A stretch of 64,000 nucleotides of DNA from Streptomyces capitiformicae (GCF_002214185.1 NZ_CP022161.1:3595767-3659766); one strand, 5' to 3'; shown: positions 1-8,128, counted from the stretch's first letter. The notes: a model not told the origin generated them from the sequence alone. Translations and numbers: made by a program.

Positions 1-2
1 AG

Positions 3-353
3 AACGGCACGAACGAGATCGTCGCCCTGAACCTCGCGGCCGGCAAGGAGAAGTGGCGCGTCAAGGCGCCGGCGAACGTGACGATGGAGCCGATCAAGGT
101 CGAGGGTTCGAAGCTCGTCGCGTATGTGTCCCCGTCGTCCGACTCCGGCGGCCAGATCGTGTCCATCCCGGTCACCGGCGCGAACCGCAAGGCGACGAAG
201 CTCCTGCAGATGCCGGCGAGCGCCGCGAAGATCGAGGGCGACTTCTACTCGAAGGCCATCGACTACGTGGGCGGGCGCTTCTATCTCTCCACCACCCTAC
301 TGACGGGCAGTGACGAGTCGAAGGAGAAGTTGATGCTGGCCTACGGCAAGTGA
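3..353 (+). CDS. PQQ-binding-like beta-propeller protein, 3' end only
   Basis: The reading frame enters from the left edge and ends at a TGA at 351-353, so only the last 116 residues are visible. They contain a blade-like segment (EIVALNLAAGKEKW) of the kind found in PQQ/WD-like outer beta-propeller repeats, where AL..A.GK..W marks one blade. The next gene has the same fold and the same orientation 60 bp downstream, so this looks like a tandem paralogue pair. Its relatives in Streptomyces are usually membrane-anchored with a proline-rich cytoplasmic N-terminus; that part is outside the window. Function unknown. The family assignment rests on few repeats and the similarity to the neighbour. 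Confidence 0.75.
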   Translation, partial: NGTNEIVALNLAAGKEKWRVKAPANVTMEPIKVEGSKLVAYVSPSSDSGGQIVSIPVTGANRKATKLLQMPASAAKIEGDFYSKAIDYVGGRFYLSTTLLTGSDESKEKLMLAYGK

Positions 354-413
354 CATGACATCCGTACTCGTCCCTCACCCGTCCTCCAAGATCCGCTCCG
401 AGGTATCCACGTC

Positions 414-2297
414 ATGACCCAGCCGCCGCCCCCGCCGAACCAGCCGCCGGGCCCGCCCCCCAACCAGCCGCCCGCCCAGCCGCCGCAGGACACCCCGCCA
501 CAGGGCGGCTTCGGCGCGCCCACGCCCCCGCCGGCCGGGGGCTTCGGCGCCCCGACGCCCCCGCCGCAGGGCCCGCCCGCCGCCCCGGCCGGCTACGGCT
601 ACCCGCAGACGCCCCCGCCGCAGCCCGGCTACGGCTACCCCGGCCAGCCCGGCCAGCCGGGCCCGTACGGCCAACCGCAGCAGCAGCCCGGCCCGTACGG
701 TCAGCAGCCCTACGGCCAGCCCGGCCAGCAGCAGCCGTACGGCTACGCGCCGCCGACCGTGCCGATGCAGCCGCACGTCGCGGGCGCCCCGGGCGCTCCC
801 GGCGGCAAGAAGAAGGTCAACTCCACGGCGATCATCATCACCGCGGCGGTCGCGGCCATCGCGCTCATCGTCGGCGGCGGCGTCTACGTCGCCACCTCCA
901 AGGGCGAGGACAACACCAAGAAGGAAACCGCCAGTTCGGAGGGGACGACCGGCGGCGAGGACGACACCAAGAACGGTGACGGCGGCACGTCGTCCGGTGG
1001 CGGCTCGTCCTCCGGCGGTGTCGAGGTGCCGACCGAGGCGCAGGAGAAGGTGCCGTCCAGCACCGCCGCGCAGATCCTCTTCCAGGTGCCCGCGCACGAG
1101 GTCGCGAACGAGAAGGACATCGACAGCGTCAAGGGCTCCTGGCTCACGGACACGACGTACGCCAAGTCCGCCCTCAACAAGATCGTCGGCTACGAGCCGG
1201 ACAGCGGCAAGGCCAAGTGGACGCTGGACCTGCCCGGTCAGACCTGCGCGGCCTCCCGTGAGATCACCACGGAGAAGATCGCGATCGTGGTGACCGAGGA
1301 GGCCAAGCGCGCCAAGGACGAGCGTCCGCCGTGCACCCAGGTCATCGCGTTCAACGTCGAGACGGGCAAGCAGGTGTGGGCCCAGAGCGCCGAACTCAGC
1401 GGCAGCAAGGTGCCGTTCGGCGAGGTCACCATCTCCGGTACGACGGTCGCCGCGGCCGGTGGCTACTCCGGTGGCGCCGCCTTCGACGTCAACACCGGCA
1501 AGGTGCTGTGGTCGCCGAAGGTCGGCGAGTGCACGGACGAGGGCTACGCCGGTGGCGCCCAGCTCGTCGCGGTCCGCAAGTGCGGCGACTACGGCGAGGA
1601 GACCTTCGAGATCCAGCTGCTCGACCCGAAGACGGGCAGCGTGAAGTGGTCGTACAAGCTGCCCTCCGGCATCGACCGAGCCAAGATCATCTCCACTCAG
1701 CCGGTGGTCTTCGGTGTGGTGACCGGCAACGACATCCCGATGACCGGCACCAGCGACATCTTCTCCCTCGACGAGAACGGCAAGCTGCGCGCGAAGATCT
1801 CGATCCCGGACAAGAAGTACAACTACGACTGCCCGGTCCGCGGCGTCTGGGCCTGCCGAGGCATCTATGTCGGCAACGACAAGGTGTACATGCCGACCGA
1901 GAACCACGACGGCTCCGGCACCAGGTACAGCCAGACCAACGAGATCGTCTCCTTCTCGCTGGCCACCGGTAAGTCGACCGGCGACCGCGTGGACGCGGGC
2001 AACGACTACGAGCTGTTCCCGATCCGCATGGACGGGCCGAACATCATCGCCTTCAAGGACGGCCCGTACGACAAGGGCGCCCAGGTCATCTCCGTCGACG
2101 GCAAGACGCTCAAGCAGACCGTCCTCCTGGAGACCCCGGCCTCCGAGTCGGTCCTGCGCGCGATCAGCTCCATGTCGCCGAGCCTGGCTGAACTGCTCTA
2201 CACCAACGGGCGGTTCTTCCTCGGCCAGGATCTCGTCAGCAAGCCGTACTCCAAGGGCGAGAAGGAGTACACGGCGCTCGGCTTCGGGGCGAAGTAA
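414..2297 (+). CDS. Membrane-anchored PQQ-like beta-propeller protein
   Basis: 627 residues. Residues 1-130 are a Pro/Gln/Gly/Tyr-rich low-complexity tail with repeats such as PGYGYPGQPGQPGPYGQ. A single hydrophobic membrane segment follows at about 138-161, preceded by KKK, so the tail should be cytoplasmic. An acidic Ser/Gly linker (about 163-205) leads into an external domain with several propeller-blade signatures (YEPDSGKAKWTLDL, FNVETGKQVWAQ, FDVNTGKVLWSP, LDPKTGSVKWSY). Paired cysteines in that domain would fit an extracytoplasmic location. The blade motif is typical of PQQ_2 / BamB-like repeats; no PQQ dehydrogenase catalytic residues were recognised, so an enzyme call is not supported. 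It probably forms a transcription unit with the upstream paralogue and ends at the hairpin at 2333-2366. Confidence 0.85.
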   Translation: MTQPPPPPNQPPGPPPNQPPAQPPQDTPPQGGFGAPTPPPAGGFGAPTPPPQGPPAAPAGYGYPQTPPPQPGYGYPGQPGQPGPYGQPQQQPGPYGQQPYGQPGQQQPYGYAPPTVPMQPHVAGAPGAPGGKKKVNSTAIIITAAVAAIALIVGGGVYVATSKGEDNTKKETASSEGTTGGEDDTKNGDGGTSSGGGSSSGGVEVPTEAQEKVPSSTAAQILFQVPAHEVANEKDIDSVKGSWLTDTTYAKSALNKIVGYEPDSGKAKWTLDLPGQTCAASREITTEKIAIVVTEEAKRAKDERPPCTQVIAFNVETGKQVWAQSAELSGSKVPFGEVTISGTTVAAAGGYSGGAAFDVNTGKVLWSPKVGECTDEGYAGGAQLVAVRKCGDYGEETFEIQLLDPKTGSVKWSYKLPSGIDRAKIISTQPVVFGVVTGNDIPMTGTSDIFSLDENGKLRAKISIPDKKYNYDCPVRGVWACRGIYVGNDKVYMPTENHDGSGTRYSQTNEIVSFSLATGKSTGDRVDAGNDYELFPIRMDGPNIIAFKDGPYDKGAQVISVDGKTLKQTVLLETPASESVLRAISSMSPSLAELLYTNGRFFLGQDLVSKPYSKGEKEYTALGFGAK

Positions 2298-2332
2298 TTC
2301 CACGCGCCCCCGGCTCTCCTTCCGCCTCTTCT

Positions 2333-2366
2333 CACGGTCCCGTCCCTGCTCAGGGGCGGGGCCGTG
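2333..2366 (+). terminator. Strong hairpin after the propeller gene
   Basis: Arms 2333-2348 and 2351-2366 pair over 16 positions with two G-U wobbles and a 2-nt apex (CACGGTCCCGTCCCTG with CAGGGGCGGGGCCGTG). There is no U-tract, which is usual in Streptomyces terminators. It lies 36 bp after the stop codon of the propeller gene. Confidence 0.75.
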
Positions 2367-2579
2367 CACGTATCCCTCATCACGCTCGAATGGGAGGGAT
2401 TTTGATATTCCGGGGCACTTCTCGCCTATAGGGGAAGCGCAACGTCGAACAAGCGTGTAGCTTCCGGGGGCATGAAGAGCGGGGGAGCAGGCGGGGGAGC
2501 CGGGGGGCTTCTGTCCGTGCGGACCAGTGGGCGGCCATAGTTGGCGACCAATGGGGGGACCGGGGGGTGGGGTGGCTCG

Positions 2580-3275
2580 ATGGGAGTGCGGCTCATGGTG
2601 GTCGACGACCACCGATTGCTGGCCGAGGCGCTGGCCTCGGCGTTGAAGCTGCGGGGGCACCGGGTGCTGGCAGCGGCGGCACCGGCCGCGGGGGCGGCGG
2701 AGCTGGTGATCACCAGGGCACCCGAGGTGTGCCTCCTCGGCACGGCGACACCGGCCGAGCCGGGCATCTTCGACCCGGTGGTGAAGATCAAGCGCGAGCG
2801 CCCGCAGGTGGCGGTCCTGGTCCTGGGCCCGGTCCCGAACCCCCGCGGCATCGCCGCGGCCTTCGCGGCGGGCGCCTCGGGCTACGTACGCCATGACGAA
2901 CGCATCGAGGGCGTCGAGCGGGCCATCATGAAGGCCCGCGCGGGCGAGGCGGCCGTGGCGCCCCAACTACTCCAGGGCGCCTTCAGCGAACTCCTCAACC
3001 CGGCGGCCCAACCGGACGACGAGGGCCAGCGGTTGCTCCAGATGCTGACCCCTCGCGAGGTCGAGGTCCTGGTCCGGGTCGCGGAGGGCGAGGACACCCG
3101 TCTGATCGCGGCAGGCATGGGAATCGCGCCTTCGACTGCCCGCACGCACGTCCAGCGGGTGCTGATGAAGCTGGGCGTCGGTTCGCGCCTGGAGGCGGCG
3201 GCGCTCGCGGCCCGCACGGGGCTGCTGGACCGCGCGGGCCCGGTACCGCACTCTCCGCCGCCGCCGGATCTGTAA
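2580..3275 (+). CDS. Orphan LuxR-family regulator with degenerate receiver domain
   Basis: 231 residues from the ATG at 2580; an upstream TTG at 2541 would add only a Gly-rich tail. The N-terminal receiver-like domain starts MGVRLMVVDDHRLLAEAL, with the acidic DD pair at residues 8-9. At the position where the phosphorylated Asp should follow the third strand the sequence reads EVCLLGTATP, so Gly replaces Asp. The C-terminal half is a LuxR/NarL helix-turn-helix (LTPREVEVLVRVAEGEDTRL, then IAPSTARTHVQRVLMKLGV). No sensor kinase gene is nearby. It is therefore probably an atypical response regulator that works without phosphorylation, perhaps controlled by ligand or by abundance. A second orphan LuxR gene at 14376 has the same overall plan but keeps the Asp. 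Confidence 0.85.
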   Translation: MGVRLMVVDDHRLLAEALASALKLRGHRVLAAAAPAAGAAELVITRAPEVCLLGTATPAEPGIFDPVVKIKRERPQVAVLVLGPVPNPRGIAAAFAAGASGYVRHDERIEGVERAIMKARAGEAAVAPQLLQGAFSELLNPAAQPDDEGQRLLQMLTPREVEVLVRVAEGEDTRLIAAGMGIAPSTARTHVQRVLMKLGVGSRLEAAALAARTGLLDRAGPVPHSPPPPDL

Positions 3276-3310
3276 GGGGGACCGGCCTCGACGGTGATGG
3301 TCACGTCACT

Positions 3311-3430
3311 GTTGGCGAAGCCCGGGTCGCAGGGCGCCAATTGGCAGATTCGTCTCACCGATACGCCGCACATGGCGCGTATCAGTGAGACTGATCTGCC
3401 AATTGCCGAGCGCCTGGGGGATTCGCCAAC
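3311..3430. repeat. Long imperfect inverted repeat (MITE-like)
   Basis: Both arms contain the same motifs in opposite orientation: GTTGGCGAA at the outer ends, then a GGCGC block, a perfect 12-bp CAATTGGCAGAT core, and GTCTCAC/GATACGC near the centre. Together they cover about 55 bp per arm around a short centre. The element fills almost all the space between the LuxR gene and the converging serine hydrolase gene and ends 2 bp before the latter's stop codon. It may be a small non-autonomous element or an elaborate bidirectional terminator. Confidence 0.6.
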
Positions 3431-3432
3431 GG

Positions 3433-4620
3433 TTACTGCTGGGCCCGGTCGCACAGGGCGTGGTCGACCAGCTCCGTGGTGGCCCGGATGTGGCGTACGG
3501 CGGTGTCCTCGTCGGCGGGGCGGCTGTGGACGGCGACGGTGACCGAGGTGCGGCCGTCGGGTGTGGTCGCGGGCCAGGCCAGATAGCCGAAGCCGCTGCC
3601 GCTGTGGCCCCAGTAGCCGCCGCCGCAGGTCAGCGGCGTCCACGAGATGCCCAGCCCGTAACGCCTGCCCGGCACGTTTTCGGGGGCGTCGGGTACGGCC
3701 ACCGTGCGCCGCATCTCGGCGAGCTGGGCCGGGGCGAGGAGCTTGCCGCCGAGGAGGGCGGAGAAGAAGCGGTTGGTCTCGGCGGCCGTACTGATGATCC
3801 CCCCGTCGGCGTCGCCGTCGAAGGGGAGATAGCCGAGGGTGGTGTCGGTGAACGGCCCGGCCTGCTCGAACTGCTGGTAGTTACGGGCGTGCGGCCGGGG
3901 GAGACGTGGGTCGTCGCCCGGGTTGAACGTACGTGAGAGCCCCAGCGGGCGCAGGATCCGTGCCTCCACCTCCTGGTCCCAGGACCGCCCGGTGACGGCC
4001 TCGATCACCATGCCGGCCAGGACGTAGTTGGTGTTGGAGTACTCCCAGCGCTTCCCCGGCTCGAAGACCGGCGGATGCGTCATGGCGAACGCGATGCGCT
4101 GCCGTGAGCTGTACGTCGTCGAGCGGTGCTTGAGATATCCGGCCGCGCTCATCTCCGGCAGCACATCCGCGATGTAGTCGGGCAGCCCGCTGGTGTGCTG
4201 GAGGATGTGGCGAACGGTGACCCGCCGCCCGTCGTTGCCGTGCCCCCGGACCACCCCCGGCAGCCACCGCTCGACGCTGTCGTCCAGGGACAACCGCCCC
4301 TCACCGACGAGTTGAAGGGCAACGGTGGCGACGTACGTCTTGGTGGTGCTGCCGATACGGATGTACTCGTCGCGGGGCACGGGCGCCCCGGTGTCGAGGT
4401 CACCTACGCCGCTGAGGGCGGTCCGGGTGCCGTGGGGTCCGTCCAGCCGCACCGACACCCCGGTGACACCGGCGTCGCGCAGGGCATCGGCGTCACGTTG
4501 CAGGGCGTCGGCCGGCTGCTCGGCGTGGGCGTGGGTGGGGGAGAGGCCGGCCAGCAGGGTGAGGGCGAGGGCGGCGACTGCGGCTGTGCGGCGGGCGGTG
4601 TGGGGGATGGTCATAGACAT
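3433..4620 (-). CDS. Secreted serine hydrolase, class C beta-lactamase/DD-peptidase family
   Basis: 395 residues from the ATG at 4620; the frame stays open further upstream but that part is Pro/His/Arg-rich and not credible as protein. Residues 1-33 form a signal peptide (MSMTIPHTARR, hydrophobic core, cleavage near AHAEQ). The catalytic signatures of the family are present: S-x-x-K at 91-94 (GSTTKTY), the Y-S-N motif (EYSNTNYVL) and H-S-G near the C-terminus (GHSGSGFGYL, in place of KTG). Such proteins are usually D-alanyl-D-alanine carboxypeptidases, esterases or beta-lactamase-like hydrolases acting outside the membrane; the sequence alone does not choose among these. Single gene, converging on the LuxR gene. 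Confidence 0.9.
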   Translation of the reverse strand: MSMTIPHTARRTAAVAALALTLLAGLSPTHAHAEQPADALQRDADALRDAGVTGVSVRLDGPHGTRTALSGVGDLDTGAPVPRDEYIRIGSTTKTYVATVALQLVGEGRLSLDDSVERWLPGVVRGHGNDGRRVTVRHILQHTSGLPDYIADVLPEMSAAGYLKHRSTTYSSRQRIAFAMTHPPVFEPGKRWEYSNTNYVLAGMVIEAVTGRSWDQEVEARILRPLGLSRTFNPGDDPRLPRPHARNYQQFEQAGPFTDTTLGYLPFDGDADGGIISTAAETNRFFSALLGGKLLAPAQLAEMRRTVAVPDAPENVPGRRYGLGISWTPLTCGGGYWGHSGSGFGYLAWPATTPDGRTSVTVAVHSRPADEDTAVRHIRATTELVDHALCDRAQQ

Positions 4621-4691
4621 GGCCCCACCGTAGGAACGCCCACTCAGGGCCCACCATCCGGCGAACCCCCGTTTGCCGCCGGGGGGTTGCC

Positions 4692-4880
4692 TCAGCGTGC
4701 GGCCTTTATGTGGTGGAGGAGGTGAGTGACGGAGGTGTGGGTGGTGGCGAGGACAGTGGCGGGGGTGTCGGATTCGCGGAGGCCGACCAGGTGGAGGGAT
4801 ATGGCGGCCAGTTCGACGCACGTATTGCCGTCGCCGCCGTCGGAGAACGTTGACTTCTGCCAGTGGGGGGCGTGGTCCAT
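4692..4880 (-). CDS. DUF397 domain protein (downstream copy)
   Basis: About 62 residues from the ATG at 4880, or 71 from a GTG at 4907 that overlaps the preceding gene. It carries the DUF397 pattern: HWQKSTFSDGGDGNTCVELA near the start and VGLRESD in the middle. It is clearly a duplicate of the gene just upstream on the same strand (HWQKSSFSGFGDGNDCVELA, VGLRESDTPAT). DUF397 proteins are small partners of XRE/DUF5753 regulators in Streptomyces; the best known relatives (BldB-linked WhiJ systems) influence development. The mechanism of this copy is unknown. Confidence 0.85.
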   Translation of the reverse strand: MDHAPHWQKSTFSDGGDGNTCVELAAISLHLVGLRESDTPATVLATTHTSVTHLLHHIKAAR

Positions 4881-4890
4881 CGGGGTGTGA

Positions 4891-5109
4891 TCACGCGCGG
4901 GGCACACGGAACCTGCCGGTGGTTATGGCGTGGAGGAGGTGGGTGACGGGGGTCGGGGTGGTGGTGAGGATGGTGGCGGGGGTGTCGGATTCGCGGAGGC
5001 CGACCATGTGGGGCGATATGGCGGCCAGTTCGACGCAGTCGTTGCCGTCACCGAAGCCCGAGAAGGACGACTTCTGCCAGTGCTCGGGGGGCGTCATGGG
5101 CTGCCTCAC
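4891..5109 (-). CDS. DUF397 domain protein (upstream copy)
   Basis: 72 residues starting with a GTG at 5109 whose last bases overlap the TGA of the XRE gene (GTGA), so the two are translationally coupled. It shows the DUF397 core WQKSSFSGFGDGNDCVE...VGLRESD and ends in a basic tail. It forms an operon with the XRE regulator upstream and the duplicated DUF397 copy downstream. Confidence 0.88.
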   Translation of the reverse strand: MRQPMTPPEHWQKSSFSGFGDGNDCVELAAISPHMVGLRESDTPATILTTTPTPVTHLLHAITTGRFRVPRA

Positions 5110-5957
5110 AGCTCCTTCATCAGCCTGAAGATGAAGTCACGCGAACGCTCGGGTTCCAGTGACACAGCTTCTACTCTACGGAAAAGTGTTCGAAGTGTGT
5201 CGAGTTGGGCTTCGGCGTCGATGAATGCCGTGCCGTGCGGGGTGTCGCGCAATGCCGTGTCCAGCTTGGGTACCGCCCCGCCTGTGTACGTCATGGCGCT
5301 CGCGGCCCCGGCGAAGCCGTCCAGATCGAAGGGGATGACGCGCACGGTGATGTGGTCCGCCTCGGACAGTTCCAGGACGCGGGCGAGTTGAGCGCGCGAC
5401 GCGGCTCGGTCTCCAACCCTGATGCGCAGTGCCGACTCATGGATCACTGCCTTGTACGGGACTGCGTCGGGCCCCTCGATGGCGACCTTCCGGTCCATCC
5501 GGTGTCGTACGCGCAACTCAAGCTCCCCGTAGGGAAGTTCCGGGACCCGGTACGAGAAGATCGCGCGGGCGTACTGCTCGGTCTGGAGCAGACCGGGGAT
5601 GTACAGGCACTCCACGTTGTGCCGATACGTGGCGTGGTGTTCCAACTCGGCGAGGTCCAGGAACGACGCGGGCAACAGCCTCCGGTACTTTTCCCACCAG
5701 CCCTGCGTCCGCTCGGTCGCCATCGCGACCAGGGCGTCAATAAACTCCTGGTCCGTGCAGGCGTAGTGGGCGGCGAGGCGGCGTAGGCGCTCCTCGCTCA
5801 CTCCTGCGATACCGGACTCGATCTGGCTGATCTGGGCAGAGCTCACCCCCAGCAGAGCCGCTGCCTGGGTGGCCTTCAGACCTGCGGCGTCACGCATCTT
5901 GCGCAACTCGGTGCCCAGACGCACCTGCCGTGCGGTGGGGTTTCGCCTCGTTGCCAT
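5106..5957 (-). CDS. XRE helix-turn-helix regulator with DUF5753 domain
   Basis: 283 residues. Residues about 14-68 form an XRE HTH (LRKMRDAAGLKATQAAALLG, VSSAQISQIESG). The rest matches the DUF5753 sensor-like domain with the hallmark PGLLQTEQYARAIF around residue 120 and a conserved RVIPFD segment. This is the WhiJ-like architecture common in Streptomyces, paired here with two DUF397 genes and a divergent HATPase gene. A role in developmental or stress-linked gene control is a family-level inference. The 233-bp divergent region up to 6191 should hold both promoters; an AT-rich block near 6030-6050 (ATAAATTTTAGG) is the best candidate core promoter. Confidence 0.9.
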   Translation of the reverse strand: MATRRNPTARQVRLGTELRKMRDAAGLKATQAAALLGVSSAQISQIESGIAGVSEERLRRLAAHYACTDQEFIDALVAMATERTQGWWEKYRRLLPASFLDLAELEHHATYRHNVECLYIPGLLQTEQYARAIFSYRVPELPYGELELRVRHRMDRKVAIEGPDAVPYKAVIHESALRIRVGDRAASRAQLARVLELSEADHITVRVIPFDLDGFAGAASAMTYTGGAVPKLDTALRDTPHGTAFIDAEAQLDTLRTLFRRVEAVSLEPERSRDFIFRLMKEL

Positions 5958-6190
5958 GCCCAGCTCCGTGCTTCAACTTGCCGTCCAGGGTGGCCCGTTC
6001 GGGGGTCAGGTTACGCGAACGACTTGCAGGGTCATAAATTTTAGGCATACCGTCAGTGACGCGCCGCACACGCTGCGAAACGCCGGGGCCCCGGAAGCGC
6101 ACCACTCCGCCGTGCCATGGCGGCTGAGGCAATGCCACCGCCCGACGCTCCTCACTCTCCCCAACTCCTCACTCCTGAACGGAGTCACCC

Positions 6191-6616
6191 ATGCCCGCAA
6201 ACGACCCCACCGACCCGAACGAAGACTGGGACTACACCCTCCACATCCCCAACGACCCCCGAGCCGTCACCACCAGCCGTCACACCCTCCGTCTGATCCT
6301 GACGATGCACGGCCTGACCGCCCTCCTGGACACCGCCGAACTGCTCGCGACTGAGCTGGTGTCCAACGCCGTACGGCATACCAAGGGCCCGGCCGCCCTG
6401 CGCGTCCGCCGGCGGAGCGGCGCGTTGTGGCTCGGCGCATGGGACACCGACCCGGAGCCACCCCGACCGACCGGACGGTTGTCGGAACCGGCCGACGCGG
6501 AGGAGGGCCGCGGCCTGGCCCTGGTGCGGGCCAACACCCCCGTGTGGGGCTGGCAGCCGTCGTCACGGTTCGGGCACCCAGGCAAATACGTGTGGTGCGA
6601 ACTGATGGCCGCGTAG
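6191..6616 (+). CDS. ATP-binding protein, HATPase_c (RsbW-like) family
   Basis: 141 residues. A Bergerat ATP-binding fold is visible: N-box ELVSNAVRHT (about residues 55-64), then the G1-like WDTDP and G2-like GRGLALV motifs. There is no histidine-phosphorylation domain, as in anti-sigma-factor kinases of the RsbW/SpoIIAB type. GGAG upstream of the ATG serves as ribosome site. In Streptomyces such small ATPases often sit beside XRE and DUF397 genes, as here, and are thought to work in the same signalling unit; partner proteins are not evident from sequence. Confidence 0.88.
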   Translation: MPANDPTDPNEDWDYTLHIPNDPRAVTTSRHTLRLILTMHGLTALLDTAELLATELVSNAVRHTKGPAALRVRRRSGALWLGAWDTDPEPPRPTGRLSEPADAEEGRGLALVRANTPVWGWQPSSRFGHPGKYVWCELMAA

Positions 6617-6648
6617 CTCGTTAGGCATCCCGACAGAAAGGAGATCCG

Positions 6649-7533
6649 ATGGTCAGCTCGCCGCACGAGGCGCTGCATCAGATCTGTCAGAAGGACACCG
6701 AGGGCATGATCCGCAGCTTCCGGAGGCTGTTCCACGTGCCGTTTCCGGAACCTCGAGCGATCTCCGTGGTCAACACGGACCTGACGGAGATCGCTCCGGT
6801 GGAGCGCCGGGTGGACAGCCTGGTGCGGGTGGACACCGATGAGGGCGCCTTCCTGCTGATCCTTGAATCGCAGGGAAAGAAGGACGAGAGGAAGCGGGGG
6901 AGCTGGCCGTACTACCTCTCGTACCTCCACGAGAAGTACCGCTGCCAACCGGTGCTGATCGTCATGTCCCAGAGCCGCGCCACCGCCCGGTGGGCCGCCC
7001 AGCCCATCCGGTTGGGCCTGCCGAGCTGGTCCTCGATGGTCGTACGGCCGCTCGTCCTCGGGCCGGACAACGTGCCGGTGATCGCGGACGAGGCGGAGGC
7101 GGCGCGGGACGTCACCCTCGCGGTGTTTTCGGCGATCACGCATGGTACTGGTCGGAATGCCGCTGCGATACTGGAACCACTCGCAGCGGTTCTGAAGACC
7201 GTGGACACTGACACTGCGATGGTGTTCGCGGAGCTTGTCGAGTCAGGCTTGGTGGACGACCAGGCGAAGAAGGTCTGGAGGGAGCTGATGATGCCGGTGA
7301 ACTACTTCTTCAAGAACCCGGTCGCGGTGAAGCTGCGAGAGGAGGGGCGGGTGGAAGAGCGAATCGCGGAGCGAATCGCGGGCATCCTGCGCACCCTGGA
7401 CCGGCGTCACATCGAGGTACCGGACTCCGTCCGGCAGCGCGTGCGCGGCTGCACCGATCCCGACCTGCTCCAGATCTGGGTGGACCGCGCCTACGACGTC
7501 ACCGTCGCGGCCGATCTGTTCGAAGACGACTGA
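6649..7533 (+). CDS. Rpn/PD-(D/E)XK nuclease-like protein
   Basis: 294 residues, with a clear AAAGGAG ribosome site 6 bp before the ATG. The N-terminal part has the arrangement seen in Rpn (recombination-promoting nuclease, YhgA-like) proteins: DSLVRVDTDEGAFLLILESQGKKDERKRG followed by YLSYLHEKY; the Asp and the E-x-Q pair correspond to the catalytic D...(E/D)xK positions, here with Gln in place of Lys, as in many Rpn proteins. The middle is helical and the C-terminus contains a charged REEGRVEERIAERIAGILR stretch common in this family. It follows the HATPase gene after 32 bp and may share its transcript. A DNA-cleaving role is inferred from the fold only. Confidence 0.65.
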   Translation: MVSSPHEALHQICQKDTEGMIRSFRRLFHVPFPEPRAISVVNTDLTEIAPVERRVDSLVRVDTDEGAFLLILESQGKKDERKRGSWPYYLSYLHEKYRCQPVLIVMSQSRATARWAAQPIRLGLPSWSSMVVRPLVLGPDNVPVIADEAEAARDVTLAVFSAITHGTGRNAAAILEPLAAVLKTVDTDTAMVFAELVESGLVDDQAKKVWRELMMPVNYFFKNPVAVKLREEGRVEERIAERIAGILRTLDRRHIEVPDSVRQRVRGCTDPDLLQIWVDRAYDVTVAADLFEDD

Positions 7534-7585
7534 CAGGCCGGCCCGCGATTGCCGTCGGGCTGGTGCGTACAGGGCTCGCCGAAGG

Positions 7586-8128
7586 TCAGACCCGCTCCAG
7601 GCGCCGGTGCGGCCCGCTCGGCAGCTCCGCTCTGATCGGGGCGCCCGGCCGCACCACGCCGCCCTCCTTCACGATGCTCATGATTCCCGCCTTGAGCACG
7701 ATGTCGCCGGCCTCGTCGCGGCCGACAACCCGCTTCAGCAGCCCGCCCTGGAAGTTGTCGATCTGCAGGCAGGGATTGCGCAGGCCGGTCACCTCCAGCA
7801 CCGCATCGTCCCCGATGCGCAGCAGCGTGCCGACGGGCAGGCCGAGCAGATCAATGCCACGGGTGGTGATGTTCTCGCCGAGGTCACCGGGCACCACCTT
7901 GAACCCCTCCGCACCGACCTCGGCGAAGAGCTCTTCATGAATCAGGTGGACCTGGCGCAGGTTCGGCCGGGTGGGGTCCTGCGCGACCCGCGAGCGGTGC
8001 TTGACCGTCACCCCGGCATGTACGTCACCCTCCACACCGAGCCCGGCGAGCAGCGTGATGCTGTCCCGGTTCGGCTTGGTGAACGAGTACTGGCCGTTGC
8101 TGCTGACCGCCGTGACTGTCCCGCTCAT
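7586..8128 (-). CDS. MOSC domain protein
   Basis: 180 residues. The MOSC fold is indicated by the opening GTVTAVSS..., GLGVEGDVHAG, the block GDLGENITTRGIDL and the conserved cysteine in RNPCLQID (about residue 122), which in the family is the predicted sulfur-carrying residue linked to molybdenum-cofactor sulfuration or to YiiM-type reduction of N-hydroxylated compounds. Stand-alone single gene converging on the Rpn-like gene. Substrate unknown. Confidence 0.9.
   Translation of the reverse strand: MSGTVTAVSSNGQYSFTKPNRDSITLLAGLGVEGDVHAGVTVKHRSRVAQDPTRPNLRQVHLIHEELFAEVGAEGFKVVPGDLGENITTRGIDLLGLPVGTLLRIGDDAVLEVTGLRNPCLQIDNFQGGLLKRVVGRDEAGDIVLKAGIMSIVKEGGVVRPGAPIRAELPSGPHRRLERV

Noticed and set aside
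375..2966. Long minus-strand frame of 863 codons
   Set aside because: It lies opposite the propeller and LuxR genes and is made of Arg/Gly/Ala-rich sequence typical of antisense frames in GC-rich DNA; no domain is visible.
4621..4821. N-terminal extension of the serine hydrolase
   Set aside because: The extra 67 residues are Pro/His/Arg-rich, overlap the DUF397 gene and would hide the signal peptide.
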